A stretch of 64,000 nucleotides of DNA. Origin: Streptomyces sp. STR69 (GTDB lineage Bacteria; Actinomycetota; Actinomycetes; Streptomycetales; Streptomycetaceae). Below are positions 33,910 to 42,660 of the stretch, in pieces. The stretch is taken from NCBI RefSeq assembly GCF_024519455.1, contig NZ_JALJRY010000044.1, positions 1 to 64,000 of the forward strand, written 5' to 3'. Under the pieces are notes generated by a model. It was not told the origin of the DNA and searched no databases. It was given only the letters and a program-made list of their open reading frames with translations. The position numbers were made by a program, and so were the translations under genes. Within the stretch, counting starts at the first letter, position 1. Every line of letters begins with the position of its first letter.

Positions 33910-34965
33910 GTGCAGGAACTCCACGACGCTCCCCTCGCCCCGCTGACCACCTTCCGGTTGGGCGGTCCCGCGACCAGGTTGATCACCGCCGGCACCGATG
34001 CCGAGGTGATCGACGCCGTCCGCGCGGCCGACGACGCCGGGACGCCGTTGCTGGTCATCGGGGGCGGGTCGAACCTCGTCATCGGCGACAAGGGGTTCGA
34101 GGGCACCGCCCTGCGCATCGCCACGCGCGGTTTCGTACTCGACGGCACGCGGTTGGAGCTGGCCGCCGGTGAGGTGTGGACCGACGCCGTCGCCCGCACC
34201 GTCGAGGCCGGGCTCGCCGGAGTCGAGTGCCTCGCCGGGATTCCCGGCTCGGCGGGCGCGACCCCGATCCAGAACGTGGGGGCGTACGGCCAGGAGGTGT
34301 CCGCCACCATCACCGAGGTCGTCGCCTACGACCGCACCACCCGCGCGACGGTCACCCTCACGAACGAGGAGTGCGCCTTCTCGTACCGCCACAGCCGCTT
34401 CAAGGCCGAACCCGAGCGCTACGTAGTGCTGCGTGTCCGCTTCCGGCTGGAGGACGCGGACGGGCTGTCGGCGCCGGTCAAGTACGCCGAGACGGCCCGT
34501 GCCCTCGGCGTCGAGCCCGGCGATCGGGTGCCGCTCGCGCAGGCCCGCGAGACCGTTCTTGCGCTGCGCGCCGGCAAGGGCATGGTCCTGGACCCCGAGG
34601 ACCACGACACCTGGTCGGCCGGTTCCTTCTTCACCAACCCGATCCTCACAGAGGAGCAGTTCACCGCGTTCCACGCGCGCGTGCGGGAGCGCCTCGGAGA
34701 AGGTGCGGAGCCGCCCGCCTATCCGGCGGGGGAGGGGCACACCAAGACCTCCGCCGCCTGGCTGATCGACAAGGCGGGCTTCACCAAGGGGTACGGCAGC
34801 GGGCCCGCCCGCATCTCCACCAAGCACACCCTCGCCCTCACCAACCGCGGCGAGGCGACCACCGCCGACCTGCTCGCCCTGGCCCGCGAGGTCGTCGCCG
34901 GCGTCCACGACACCTTCGGGATCACCCTCGTCAACGAGCCGGTGACGGTCGGCGTCAGCCTCTGA
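33910..34965 (+). CDS. murB: UDP-N-acetylenolpyruvoylglucosamine reductase
   Basis: This 351-residue FAD enzyme reduces UDP-GlcNAc-enolpyruvate to UDP-MurNAc in peptidoglycan synthesis. Visible features are LTTFRLGGPA, the FAD-binding GGGSNLVIGDKGF, GIPGSAGATPIQNVGAYGQEV, the catalytic-region FSYRHSRFK, and SAGSFFTNPIL with the catalytic Ser. It belongs to the long (type I) MurB group. The GTG at 33910 was chosen because the upstream in-frame sequence overlaps the terminator hairpin. Confidence 0.96.
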   Translation: MQELHDAPLAPLTTFRLGGPATRLITAGTDAEVIDAVRAADDAGTPLLVIGGGSNLVIGDKGFEGTALRIATRGFVLDGTRLELAAGEVWTDAVARTVEAGLAGVECLAGIPGSAGATPIQNVGAYGQEVSATITEVVAYDRTTRATVTLTNEECAFSYRHSRFKAEPERYVVLRVRFRLEDADGLSAPVKYAETARALGVEPGDRVPLAQARETVLALRAGKGMVLDPEDHDTWSAGSFFTNPILTEEQFTAFHARVRERLGEGAEPPAYPAGEGHTKTSAAWLIDKAGFTKGYGSGPARISTKHTLALTNRGEATTADLLALAREVVAGVHDTFGITLVNEPVTVGVSL

Positions 34966-34984
34966 CAGCTCACTCCGGAGGGGC

Positions 34985-35617
34985 TCAATAGGCCACTCCC
35001 ACCCCCTGCTTGACCGTCCCCGGATCATCGGTCATCGCCAGCATCGCGTGGGCCACGTCCGCGCGGGCGATGAACCGGCCCTTGTCCGGGAAGCCGCCCA
35101 CGACCGTGCGGTACGTGCCGGTCACCGGCTTGTTCTGCAGGCGCGGTGGGCGGACCGATGTCCAGTCGGTCGAACTGCGGGCCAACTCCGCCTCCATCTC
35201 CCGCAGGTCGGCGTACACGTCCTTCAGGAGCGCCGAGACCAGCCCGCGCGCGGTGCGGTCGAGGAGACCCGCGCCCTCCGGGTCGGGGCCGACCGGACCG
35301 GCGCTCACCACCAGCACCCGGCGCACCCCCTCCGCCTCCATCGCCGCCAGAACCGTCCGCGTGAGCCGGGCCGCGACCCCGGCGTCCTTGCGGCTGCGGG
35401 CACCGAGCCCCGAGAGGACCGCGTCCCGGCCCGCGACCGCGGGGCGCAGCGCCTCCGGGGCGGTGAGGTCCGCGCGGAACACCTCCAGCCCCCTGCCGCG
35501 CACGGTCAGCCCGGCCGGGTCGCGTACGACCGCCGTGACCTGGTGACCCGAGGCCAGCGCCTGGCGGACGATCTCCTGACCGATGCCTCCCGTGGCACCG
35601 AAAACGGTGAACTTCAT
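34985..35617 (-). CDS. NAD(P)H-binding SDR-family protein
   Basis: This 210-residue atypical SDR begins MKFTVFGATGGIGQEIVRQAL (Rossmann GATGGIG) and has VLVVSAGPVGPD and DWTSVRPPRL strands, without a clear YxxxK. The family often binds NADPH for redox sensing or flavin-type reduction. It is divergent from the TetR gene at 35722 with two palindromes between them, so it is the likely target of that repressor. Confidence 0.85.
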   Translation of the reverse strand: MKFTVFGATGGIGQEIVRQALASGHQVTAVVRDPAGLTVRGRGLEVFRADLTAPEALRPAVAGRDAVLSGLGARSRKDAGVAARLTRTVLAAMEAEGVRRVLVVSAGPVGPDPEGAGLLDRTARGLVSALLKDVYADLREMEAELARSSTDWTSVRPPRLQNKPVTGTYRTVVGGFPDKGRFIARADVAHAMLAMTDDPGTVKQGVGVAY

Positions 35618-35643
35618 GGCCTGCTCCTCAGCCTCACGGGGTG

Positions 35644-35661
35644 GGTGAGCGTTTACTCACC
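35644..35661. promoter_or_regulatory. Palindromic operator A, SDR/TetR divergent region
   Basis: Inverted repeat GGTGAG-N6-CTCACC in the 104-base gap between the divergent genes. Confidence 0.65.
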
Positions 35662-35677
35662 TCTGTCTCCCTCTAGA

Positions 35678-35697
35678 GTGGGTAAGTACTCACCCAC
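35678..35697. promoter_or_regulatory. Palindromic operator B, SDR/TetR divergent region
   Basis: GTGGGTAAGTACTCACCCAC, a near-perfect 20-bp dyad related to operator A but with closer half-sites, ending 24 bases before the TetR start. It probably mediates autorepression. Confidence 0.68.
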
Positions 35698-35721
35698 TCG
35701 TCAAGCCCGAACGGACCGTCC

Positions 35722-36342
35722 ATGGAATCCTCGAAGCCCGCCCGGGTCCGCATCCTCGACGCCGCCCACGAGTTGATGCTCACCGTCGGGCTGGCCCGGG
35801 CGACCACCAAGGAGATCGCGAAGGCCGCAGCCTGCTCCGAAGCCGCGCTCTACAAGTACTTCGCGAGCAAGGAGGAGCTGTTCATCAGCGTCCTCTCCGA
35901 ACGGCTGCCCCAGCTGACCCCGCTGCTGCACAGCCTCGCCGCCGAGCCCGGACAGCACTCCCTGGAGGACAACCTCACCGAGATCGCCCGCCAGGCGGCG
36001 CTCTTCTACGAGCAGAGCTTCCCGATCGCGGCCTCCCTGTACGCCGAGACCCAGCTCAAGCGACGCCACGACGAGGCGCTGCGACAACTCGGCTCCGGCC
36101 CCCACAAGCCGATCGAGGGCCTGGACGCCTACCTCCGCGCCGAACAGACCGCCGGCCGCGTCCGCCATGACGTGGACACCTTCGCCGCCGCGTCCCTCCT
36201 CCTCGGCGCCTGCGCACAGCGTGTGTTCGCCTACGAGGCGACGCGGACCGGCGTACGCCCGCCCGTGGACGAGTTCGCGCCACGCATCGCCAGGACGCTG
36301 CTGGGCGGAATCTCCGTTGCCGAGGCCCCCTCCCGACCGTGA
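35722..36342 (+). CDS. TetR-family regulator
   Basis: This 206-residue protein has the HTH RILDAAHELMLTVGLARATTKEIAKAAACSEAALYKYF and a helical C-terminal domain. Divergent arrangement with the NAD(P)H-binding SDR and the shared palindromes suggest a simple ligand-responsive regulator-enzyme pair. Inducer unknown. Confidence 0.88.
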   Translation: MESSKPARVRILDAAHELMLTVGLARATTKEIAKAAACSEAALYKYFASKEELFISVLSERLPQLTPLLHSLAAEPGQHSLEDNLTEIARQAALFYEQSFPIAASLYAETQLKRRHDEALRQLGSGPHKPIEGLDAYLRAEQTAGRVRHDVDTFAAASLLLGACAQRVFAYEATRTGVRPPVDEFAPRIARTLLGGISVAEAPSRP

Positions 36343-36380
36343 TCCTTGCCGCATGAGGCATTCCGCATGAGGCACCCCAA

Positions 36381-37046
36381 ATGGAGCTGAGACTCACCCA
36401 GTTCAGGCCCAGGACCGGCCCCTACGAACACCGTGTCGTCCAGCCCAGGCAACCCCTGCGCCACACCTCACTGCGCGAACCGGCGCCGATCGGGATGCTC
36501 ATGGGGGACCACGACGGGCTGAGCCGGCTCGCGGGGCTGTTCTCGTTCGCCGCCTGCTCGCGGCACACCATCGTGCACGTTCCGCTGCGGGGCTGCGTGC
36601 CGCCCGACGAGGGGTGCGGGGAGCTCGTCGATCTGGTGCTGGCGCACTCGGAGGCGGGGCTGCGGCCCTCCCAGTGGCCCGAACTGAGGCGGGGGTTGGG
36701 GCACGGCACACCGCTCACCGTCCGTACGGACGAGGCCCGTACCGAGCGCCACGCGCGCGCGTGGCTGGAGCGGCCGTACGACCGCGGTCTGTTGCGGCAC
36801 ACCACGCACGCGCGGACGTACTTCCTCATCGGCGGCCGTGAGGTGCTCGCCCAAGCCGCCACCGCCTTCGCCTACGCGGCCGGCTGGGGACCGCGGCACA
36901 AGAGGGTCGTCAAGGGACAGTCGGCGTTCATGGCCGGCCTGCAGAACGAGCTGGAGCCCACGCGCGGCGGTGGGCACCCTCCCGAGGTCCTGATCTGCTT
37001 CAAGCCGTATCCGCCGTACGCGCACTTCAAGAGACCGGGGCGTTGA
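36381..37046 (+). CDS. Conserved hypothetical protein
   Basis: This 221-residue soluble protein is rich in Arg and His (GPYEHRVVQPRQPLRHTSLRE; HARTYFLIGGREVLAQ). It has no membrane segment. The composition and position suggest a Streptomyces-conserved protein, but no family is recognised. Its 3' end overlaps that of the convergent deaminase gene by 20 bases (37027-37046). Confidence 0.65.
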   Translation: MELRLTQFRPRTGPYEHRVVQPRQPLRHTSLREPAPIGMLMGDHDGLSRLAGLFSFAACSRHTIVHVPLRGCVPPDEGCGELVDLVLAHSEAGLRPSQWPELRRGLGHGTPLTVRTDEARTERHARAWLERPYDRGLLRHTTHARTYFLIGGREVLAQAATAFAYAAGWGPRHKRVVKGQSAFMAGLQNELEPTRGGGHPPEVLICFKPYPPYAHFKRPGR

Positions 37047-38067
37047 GCCAGTCGTCGATGCCCGACAGCAGCTTGGTCTTCATGTCCTCCGGGGCCGCCG
37101 AACCCCGTACCGACTGCCGGGCCAGTTCGGCCAGTTCGCGGTCCGAGAAGGCGTGATGGCGGCGGGCGATCTCGTACTGGGCCGCCAGCCGGGAGCCGAA
37201 CAGGAGCGGGTCGTCGGCGCCGAGCGCCAGGGGGACGCCGGCCTCGAAGAGGGTCCGCAGGGGCACGTCCTCGTGCTTCTCGTAGACGCCCAGGGCCACG
37301 TTCGACGCCGGGCACACCTCGCAGGTGATGCCCCGGTCGGCGAGGCGCTTCAGCAGCCGCGGGTCCTCCGCCGCGCGCACCCCGTGCCCGATCCGGGTCG
37401 CGTGCAGGTCGTCCAGACAGTCCCGCACCGAGGCCGGGCCCGCCAGTTCACCGCCGTGCGGGGCCGACAGCAGGCCGCCCTCCTGGGCGATCGCGAAGGC
37501 CCGGTCGAAGTCCCGTGCCATACCCCGGCGTTCGTCGTTCGAGAGGCCGAAACCGACCACCCCGTGGTCCGCGTACCGCACCGCCAGCCGGGCCAGCGTG
37601 CGCGCGTCCAGCGGGTGCTTCATCCGGTTCGCGGCCACCAGGACCCGCATCCCGAGCCCGGTCTCGCGGGAGGTCGTCTCCACCGCGTCGAGGATGACCT
37701 CAAGCGCCGGGATCAGCCCGCCCAGGCGCGGCGCGTACGACGTCGGGTCCACCTGGATCTCCAGCCAGCCCGAGCCGTCCCTGACGTCCTCCTCGGCGGC
37801 CTCGCGGACCAGCCGCTGGATGTCCTCGGGTTCCCGCAGGCACGACCGCGCCGCGTCGTACAGCCGCTGGAAACGGAACCAGCCCCGCTCGTCCGTCGCC
37901 CGCAGCCTCGGTGGCTCCCCGCTGGTCAGCGCCTCGGTCAGGGCGTCCGGCAGCCGTACGCCGTACTTGTCGGCCAGCTCCAGCACGGTGGTCGGCCGCA
38001 TCGACCCGGTGAAGTGCAGGTGCAGATGGGCTTTCGGCAGTTCAGAGACATCACGTACGCGCTCCAT
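37027..38067 (-). CDS. add: Adenosine deaminase family protein
   Basis: This 346-residue protein has a metal-binding His-x-His in KAHLHLHFTGSMRP (the usual LDG is FTG), the catalytic HGGE motif, RIGHGVRA, EVCPASNVALGVY and GADDPLLFGS with paired Asp. These cover the zinc ligands and catalytic residues for hydrolytic deamination of adenosine or a related 6-aminopurine nucleoside. The FTG variant could shift substrate preference. The Met at 38067 was chosen: the extra 37 upstream residues do not fit the family. Confidence 0.85.
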   Translation of the reverse strand: MERVRDVSELPKAHLHLHFTGSMRPTTVLELADKYGVRLPDALTEALTSGEPPRLRATDERGWFRFQRLYDAARSCLREPEDIQRLVREAAEEDVRDGSGWLEIQVDPTSYAPRLGGLIPALEVILDAVETTSRETGLGMRVLVAANRMKHPLDARTLARLAVRYADHGVVGFGLSNDERRGMARDFDRAFAIAQEGGLLSAPHGGELAGPASVRDCLDDLHATRIGHGVRAAEDPRLLKRLADRGITCEVCPASNVALGVYEKHEDVPLRTLFEAGVPLALGADDPLLFGSRLAAQYEIARRHHAFSDRELAELARQSVRGSAAPEDMKTKLLSGIDDWLNAPVS

Positions 38068-38141
38068 CCAGGAATCCTGCCGTACGTTCCCGTCGTCCCG
38101 GTACCGCTTTCCCCGATAGTGGTCTTGCTCGCACAAAGCAA

Positions 38142-38171
38142 CGGGCCGCCTCCCCGGAGGGAAACGGCCCG
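38142..38171 (-). terminator. Hairpin after the aminotransferase gene
   Basis: CGGGCCG/CGGCCCG with an inner CCTCC/GGAGG stem, downstream of the aspartate aminotransferase stop on the minus strand. A T-rich run follows in that direction. Confidence 0.6.
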
Positions 38172-38197
38172 CACGCACGCGTGGAGCACGAAAAACG

Positions 38198-39424
38198 TCA
38201 GTCCTGGGCCTCCGCCAGCAGCTTCTGGATGCGGCTCACGCCCTCGACGAGGTCCTCGTCACCCAGGGCGTACGACAGCCGCAGGTAACCGGGGGTCCCG
38301 AAGGCCTCGCCCGGGACGACCGCGACCTCGGCCTCCTCCAGGATCAGCGCGGCCAGCTCGACCGAGTCCTGCGGGCGCTTGCCGCGGATCTCCTTGCCGA
38401 GCAGGGCCTTGACCGACGGGTAGACGTAGAACGCGCCCTCGGGCTCCGGGCACAGCACGCCGTCGATCTCGTTCAGCATGTGCACGATCGTCTTACGGCG
38501 GCGGTCGAAGGCCTCGCCCATCTTCGCGACGGCGTCCAGGTTGCCGGAGACAGCGGCCAGCGCGGCGACCTGGGCCACGTTCGAGACGTTCGAGGTGGCG
38601 TGCGACTGGAGGTTGGTCGCGGCCTTGACGACGTCCTTCGGGCCGATGATCCAGCCCACCCGCCAGCCGGTCATCGCGTACGTCTTGGCGACGCCGTTGA
38701 CCACGATGCACTTGTCGCGCAGCTCCGGCAGGATCGCCGGCAGCGAGGTGAACTTCGCGTCTCCGTAGACGAGGTGTTCGTAGATCTCGTCCGTCATGAC
38801 CCACAGGCCGTGCTCGACGGCCCAGCGGCCGATCGCCTCGGCCTCGGCCTCGCTGTAGACGGCGCCGGTCGGGTTGGACGGCGAGACGAAGAGGACGACC
38901 TTGGTGTTCTCGGTGCGCGCGGCCTCCAACTGCTCGACGGAGACGCGGTAACCGGTCGTCTCGTCGGCGACGACGTCCACGGGGACACCGCCGGCGAGAC
39001 GGATCGACTCCGGGTACGTCGTCCAGTACGGCGCCGGGACGATGACCTCGTCGCCCGGGTCGAGGATCGCGGCGAAGGCCTCGTAGATGGCCTGCTTGCC
39101 GCCGTTGGTGACCAGGATCTGCGAGGCGTCCACCTCGTAGCCCGAGTCGCGCAGCGTCTTCGCGGCGATCGCCGCCTTCAGCTCCGGCAGACCGCCGGCC
39201 GGGGTGTAGCGGTGGTACTTGGGGTTCGAGCAGGCCTCGATCGCGGCCTGGACGACGTAGTCCGGAGTCGGGAAGTCCGGTTCACCCGCGCCGAAGCCGA
39301 TCACCGGACGTCCGGCGGCCTTGAGGGCCTTGGCCTTGGCGTCCACGGCGAGGGTGGCGGACTCGGAGATCGCGCCGACTCGGGCGGAGACCCGGCGCTC
39401 GGTGGGAGGGGTTGAGGCGCTCAT
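38198..39424 (-). CDS. aspC: Aspartate aminotransferase (class I PLP)
   Basis: This 408-residue fold-type I enzyme transfers amino groups between aspartate and 2-oxoglutarate. Motifs are GAGEPDFPTPDY near the N-terminus, VTNGGKQAIYEAF, SPSNPTGAVY, the PLP lysine in VNGVAKTYAMTGWRVGW, and the C-terminal RLSYALGDEDL with the substrate-binding Arg. Length and subgroup (Ib-like) fit bacterial AspC. It faces tRNA-Trp/secE across a shared control region. Confidence 0.92.
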   Translation of the reverse strand: MSASTPPTERRVSARVGAISESATLAVDAKAKALKAAGRPVIGFGAGEPDFPTPDYVVQAAIEACSNPKYHRYTPAGGLPELKAAIAAKTLRDSGYEVDASQILVTNGGKQAIYEAFAAILDPGDEVIVPAPYWTTYPESIRLAGGVPVDVVADETTGYRVSVEQLEAARTENTKVVLFVSPSNPTGAVYSEAEAEAIGRWAVEHGLWVMTDEIYEHLVYGDAKFTSLPAILPELRDKCIVVNGVAKTYAMTGWRVGWIIGPKDVVKAATNLQSHATSNVSNVAQVAALAAVSGNLDAVAKMGEAFDRRRKTIVHMLNEIDGVLCPEPEGAFYVYPSVKALLGKEIRGKRPQDSVELAALILEEAEVAVVPGEAFGTPGYLRLSYALGDEDLVEGVSRIQKLLAEAQD

Positions 39425-39568
39425 GGGCCCATCGTTTCAGACCCGAAACCCGCCCGGCACACCGGTTTCACAGACTGAACAGGATCGGGCGGGCATTGAA
39501 CAACCGTCCGGATTCCCGCTCCCGCCTGGGCGATCTTCCGTCGGCAATCCCCGTACAGGCACTTTCTG

Positions 39569-39598
39569 TTCGACGACCGCCTCAGGAGCACGTACACT
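39569..39598 (+). promoter_or_regulatory. Promoter for tRNA-Trp and secE
   Basis: TTCGAC (39569-39574), 18-base spacer, TACACT (39593-39598). The -10 is strong and the -35 partial. It drives the tRNA-Trp transcript, which probably reads into secE. Confidence 0.55.
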
Positions 39599-39683
39599 CC
39601 TACCTCGTTGGCCTTCAGCAGCCGCGCCCTACTTGGTGCACACCGAGCACCCGGGTGGATGCGGTACGTTGGGGATGTCACAA

Positions 39684-39756
39684 AGGGTCGTAGCTCAATT
39701 GGTAGAGCACCGGTCTCCAAAACCGGCGGTTGGGGGTTCAAGTCCCTCCGGCCCTG
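39684..39756 (+). tRNA. tRNA-Trp (CCA)
   Basis: A complete cloverleaf: acceptor AGGGTCG/CGGCCCT with discriminator G, D-arm AGCTCAATTGGTAGAGC, anticodon loop CTCCAAA (CCA), T-arm GGGGGTTCAAGTCCCTC. Its place just before secE is conserved in actinobacteria. Confidence 0.96.
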
Positions 39757-39869
39757 CTACACACACCTTCACCAAGATGTGTGCGCAGCGCATGTACGTA
39801 CAGCAATGCACCGCCGTGCGGCTCAGACCGGGCGCGGCACGGCCACGACCCGGGAACAGGTGAGGATGA

Positions 39870-40157
39870 ATGGCGGACGCCGTGGGCTCCATCGACATGC
39901 CTGATGCCCAGGACGAGGTGTCGGAGTCCAAGAAGAAGGCCCGCAAGGGCGGTAAGCGCGCCAAGAAGGGCCCGCTGAAGCGACTCGGCATCTTCTATCG
40001 CCAGATCGTCGCGGAACTCCGCAAGGTCGTCTGGCCGACGCGCAACCAGCTGACGACGTACACGACCGTCGTGATCGTCTTCGTCGTCATCATGATCGGT
40101 CTGGTGACCGTGATTGACTACGGACTGAATCACGCCGCGAAGTACGTCTTCGGCTGA
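39870..40157 (+). CDS. secE: Preprotein translocase subunit SecE
   Basis: This 95-residue protein has a Lys-rich cytoplasmic N-terminus (about 20-37), the conserved amphipathic region YRQIVAELRKVVWPTRNQL and one transmembrane helix (about 68-88). It is part of the SecYEG channel. It is the short single-helix form typical outside enterobacteria and precedes nusG as usual. Confidence 0.97.
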   Translation: MADAVGSIDMPDAQDEVSESKKKARKGGKRAKKGPLKRLGIFYRQIVAELRKVVWPTRNQLTTYTTVVIVFVVIMIGLVTVIDYGLNHAAKYVFG

Positions 40158-40165
40158 GGCCGGAA

Positions 40166-40197
40166 GCGAAGGGCGCCCTGACCGGCGCCCCTTTCGC
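40166..40197 (+). terminator. Hairpin between secE and nusG
   Basis: GCGAAGGGCGCC pairs with GGCGCCCCTTTCGC (one bulge). It could be a partial terminator or an attenuator separating the two genes. Confidence 0.6.
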
Positions 40198-40234
40198 GTG
40201 TTCCACCCCCATGTATCCAGGAAGAAGCAGCCAC

Positions 40235-41092
40235 GTGTCTGACCCGAACCTGAACGAGGCCGTCGAGCCGGACGAGTCCGTGGAAGACGAACTCGACATC
40301 GTCGAGGGCGCGGACGAGGAGCTGGACGAGGTCGAGGCTGCCGACGCCGAAGCGGGCGAGCCCGCCGAGGAAGCCGCCCTGCACGTCGAGGACGAGGACG
40401 AGGAAGCGACCGAGGACCTCGACGACGAGACCGTGCCCGAGGACGACGAGGAAGAGGCCGAACCGGCCGAGCCCGTCGACCCGGTGGTCGCCCTGCGCGA
40501 GGAACTCCGCACCCTCCCCGGCGAGTGGTACGTCATCCACACGTACGCCGGCTACGAGAACCGCGTGAAGACCAACCTGGAGCAGCGCGCCGTCTCGCTG
40601 AACGTCGAGGACTACATCTTCCAGGCCGAGGTGCCGCAGGAAGAGGTCGTCCAGATCAAGAACGGCGACCGCAAGACCATCAAGCAGAACAAGCTCCCGG
40701 GCTACGTCCTGGTCCGCATGGACCTGACGAACGAGTCCTGGGGCGTCGTCCGCAACACCCCCGGCGTCACCGGCTTCGTGGGCAACGCCTACGACCCGTA
40801 CCCGCTGACCCTGGACGAGATCGTCAAGATGCTCGCCCCGGAGGCCGAGGAGAAGGCCGCCCGCGAGGCCGCCGAGGCCGAGGGCAAGCCGGTTCCGCAG
40901 CGCAAGGTCGAGGTCCAGGTGCTGGACTTCGAGGTCGGCGACTCGGTCACCGTCACCGACGGCCCGTTCGCGACGCTGCAGGCGACCATCAACGAGATCA
41001 ACGCCGACTCGAAGAAGGTCAAGGGTCTCGTCGAGATCTTCGGCCGCGAGACGCCGGTGGAGCTCTCCTTCGACCAGATCCAGAAGAACTAG
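40235..41092 (+). CDS. nusG: Transcription termination/antitermination factor NusG
   Basis: This 285-residue protein has an extended acidic N-terminal region (about 90 residues, Glu/Asp-rich, typical of actinobacteria), the NGN domain starting GEWYVIHTYAGYENRVK, and the KOW domain (EVGDSVTVTDGPFATLQATINEI). It binds RNA polymerase and couples it to ribosomes or Rho. The GTG start at 40235 (VSDPNLNEAVE) was chosen over the ATG eight codons earlier because a GGAAGAAG element precedes it. Confidence 0.96.
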   Translation: MSDPNLNEAVEPDESVEDELDIVEGADEELDEVEAADAEAGEPAEEAALHVEDEDEEATEDLDDETVPEDDEEEAEPAEPVDPVVALREELRTLPGEWYVIHTYAGYENRVKTNLEQRAVSLNVEDYIFQAEVPQEEVVQIKNGDRKTIKQNKLPGYVLVRMDLTNESWGVVRNTPGVTGFVGNAYDPYPLTLDEIVKMLAPEAEEKAAREAAEAEGKPVPQRKVEVQVLDFEVGDSVTVTDGPFATLQATINEINADSKKVKGLVEIFGRETPVELSFDQIQKN

Positions 41093-41114
41093 TTTCTCCC
41101 TGGACGTACGTCTT

Positions 41115-41165
41115 CCGAGCAGGTCAGACGGGCTGTCAAAAGCCCCTCTGACCTGCTCGGTTTTT
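41115..41165 (+). terminator. Rho-independent terminator after nusG
   Basis: 14-bp stem CCGAGCAGGTCAGA / TCTGACCTGCTCGG (41115-41128 / 41147-41160) followed by TTTTT (41161-41165). Confidence 0.9.
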
Positions 41166-41261
41166 GGCCGCGCACAGATACCCGTTATCGTTGTGCGGTA
41201 TGCCTCCATCCGGATTAACCGGACGGCGGCCGAACACTCTCACTAGGACCCGGAGAGAGCA

Positions 41262-41696
41262 ATGCCTCCCAAGAAGAAGAAGGTCACGGGGCTTATCAAG
41301 CTCCAGATCAACGCCGGTGCGGCGAACCCGGCCCCGCCGGTCGGCCCCGCGCTCGGTCAGCACGGCGTCAACATCATGGAGTTCTGCAAGGCCTACAACG
41401 CGGCGACCGAGTCGCAGCGTGGCTGGGTGATCCCGGTGGAGATCACGGTCTACGAAGACCGCTCCTTCACCTTCGTCACCAAGACTCCGCCGGCCGCGAA
41501 GATGATCCTCAAGGCCGCGGGTGTCGAGAAGGGCTCGGGCGAGCCGCACAAGACCAAGGTCGCCAAGATCACCCAGGCGCAGGTCCGTGAGATCGCCACG
41601 ACCAAGCTTCCCGACCTGAACGCCAACGACCTGGACGCCGCGTCGAAGATCATCGCCGGCACCGCCCGTTCCATGGGCATCACGGTCGAGGGCTGA
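41262..41696 (+). CDS. rplK: Ribosomal protein uL11
   Basis: This 144-residue protein has the L11 pattern: [35 protein letters not shown] and the C-terminal RNA-binding domain [12 protein letters not shown]11 forms the GTPase-associated centre and is the target region for thiostrepton-type antibiotics. In Streptomyces it is also linked to stringent response. A GGAGAG site precedes the ATG; rplA follows 79 bases later. Confidence 0.97.
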
Positions 41697-41775
41697 CCTT
41701 CACCTCGTAGGAAAGACCGTGGCAGGGCCTGCTCGGCCCACACCACGACTCCTCAGAACACACACAGGAGCAGTA

Positions 41776-42501
41776 GTGAGCAAGCGCAGCAAGTCTCTCC
41801 GCGCTGCGGACGCCAAGATCGACCGGGACAAGCTCTACGCCCCGCTCGAGGCCGTCCGTCTCGCCAAGGAGACCTCCACCTCCAAGTTCGACGGCACCGT
41901 CGAGGTCGCCTTCCGCCTGGGTGTCGACCCGCGCAAGGCCGACCAGATGGTCCGTGGCACCGTGAACCTCCCGCACGGCACCGGCAAGACCGCCCGGGTC
42001 CTGGTCTTCGCGACCGGTGACCGTGCCGAGGCCGCGACCGCCGCGGGCGCCGACATCGTCGGCTCCGACGAACTCATCGACGAGGTGGCGAAGGGCCGGC
42101 TGGACTTCGACGCCGTCGTCGCCACCCCGGACCTCATGGGCAAGGTCGGCCGCCTCGGCCGCGTGCTCGGTCCCCGTGGTCTCATGCCGAACCCCAAGAC
42201 CGGCACCGTGACCCCGGACGTCGCCAAGGCTGTCACCGAGATCAAGGGTGGCAAGATCGAGTTCCGCGTCGACAAGCACTCGAACCTGCACTTCATCATC
42301 GGCAAGTCGTCCTTCGACGACACCCAGCTGGTGGAGAACTACGGCGCGGCCCTGGAGGAGATCCTCCGTCTGAAGCCGTCCGCCGCCAAGGGTCGCTACA
42401 TCAAGAAGGCCGCGATCAGCACCACGATCGGCCCCGGCATTCCGCTCGACCCGAACCGCACCCGCAACCTCCTCGTCGAGGAGGACCCGGCCGCCGTCTG
42501 A
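41776..42501 (+). CDS. rplA: Ribosomal protein uL1
   Basis: This 241-residue protein has L1 signatures: FDGTVEVAFRLGVDPRKADQMVRG, VLGPRGLMPNPKTGTVTPDV and KGGKIEFRVDKHSNLHFIIG. L1 binds 23S rRNA at the E-site stalk and typically represses its own operon. The GTG at 41776 is preceded by AGGAGCAGTA; the upstream in-frame extension is not conserved-looking. Confidence 0.97.
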   Translation: MSKRSKSLRAADAKIDRDKLYAPLEAVRLAKETSTSKFDGTVEVAFRLGVDPRKADQMVRGTVNLPHGTGKTARVLVFATGDRAEAATAAGADIVGSDELIDEVAKGRLDFDAVVATPDLMGKVGRLGRVLGPRGLMPNPKTGTVTPDVAKAVTEIKGGKIEFRVDKHSNLHFIIGKSSFDDTQLVENYGAALEEILRLKPSAAKGRYIKKAAISTTIGPGIPLDPNRTRNLLVEEDPAAV

Positions 42502-42547
42502 GCCCCGCGCTCACCCCGGTAGCCGCGTCGCGTACGCGTCAGAATTG

Positions 42548-42583
42548 GACGAGCCCCGCAACCTTCGAGGTGCGGGGCTCGTC
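42548..42583 (+). terminator. Terminator after rplA
   Basis: 13-bp stem GACGAGCCCCGCA / TGCGGGGCTCGTC with an inner ACCT/AGGT, followed by CTCTTT. Confidence 0.85.
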
Positions 42584-42660
42584 CTCTTTCGTACGGGGTG
42601 TCAGTGCCCTGCGCTAGCGTTTGAGGCAGGCACAGCAATCGCTTTAGAGGTGGGGGACGG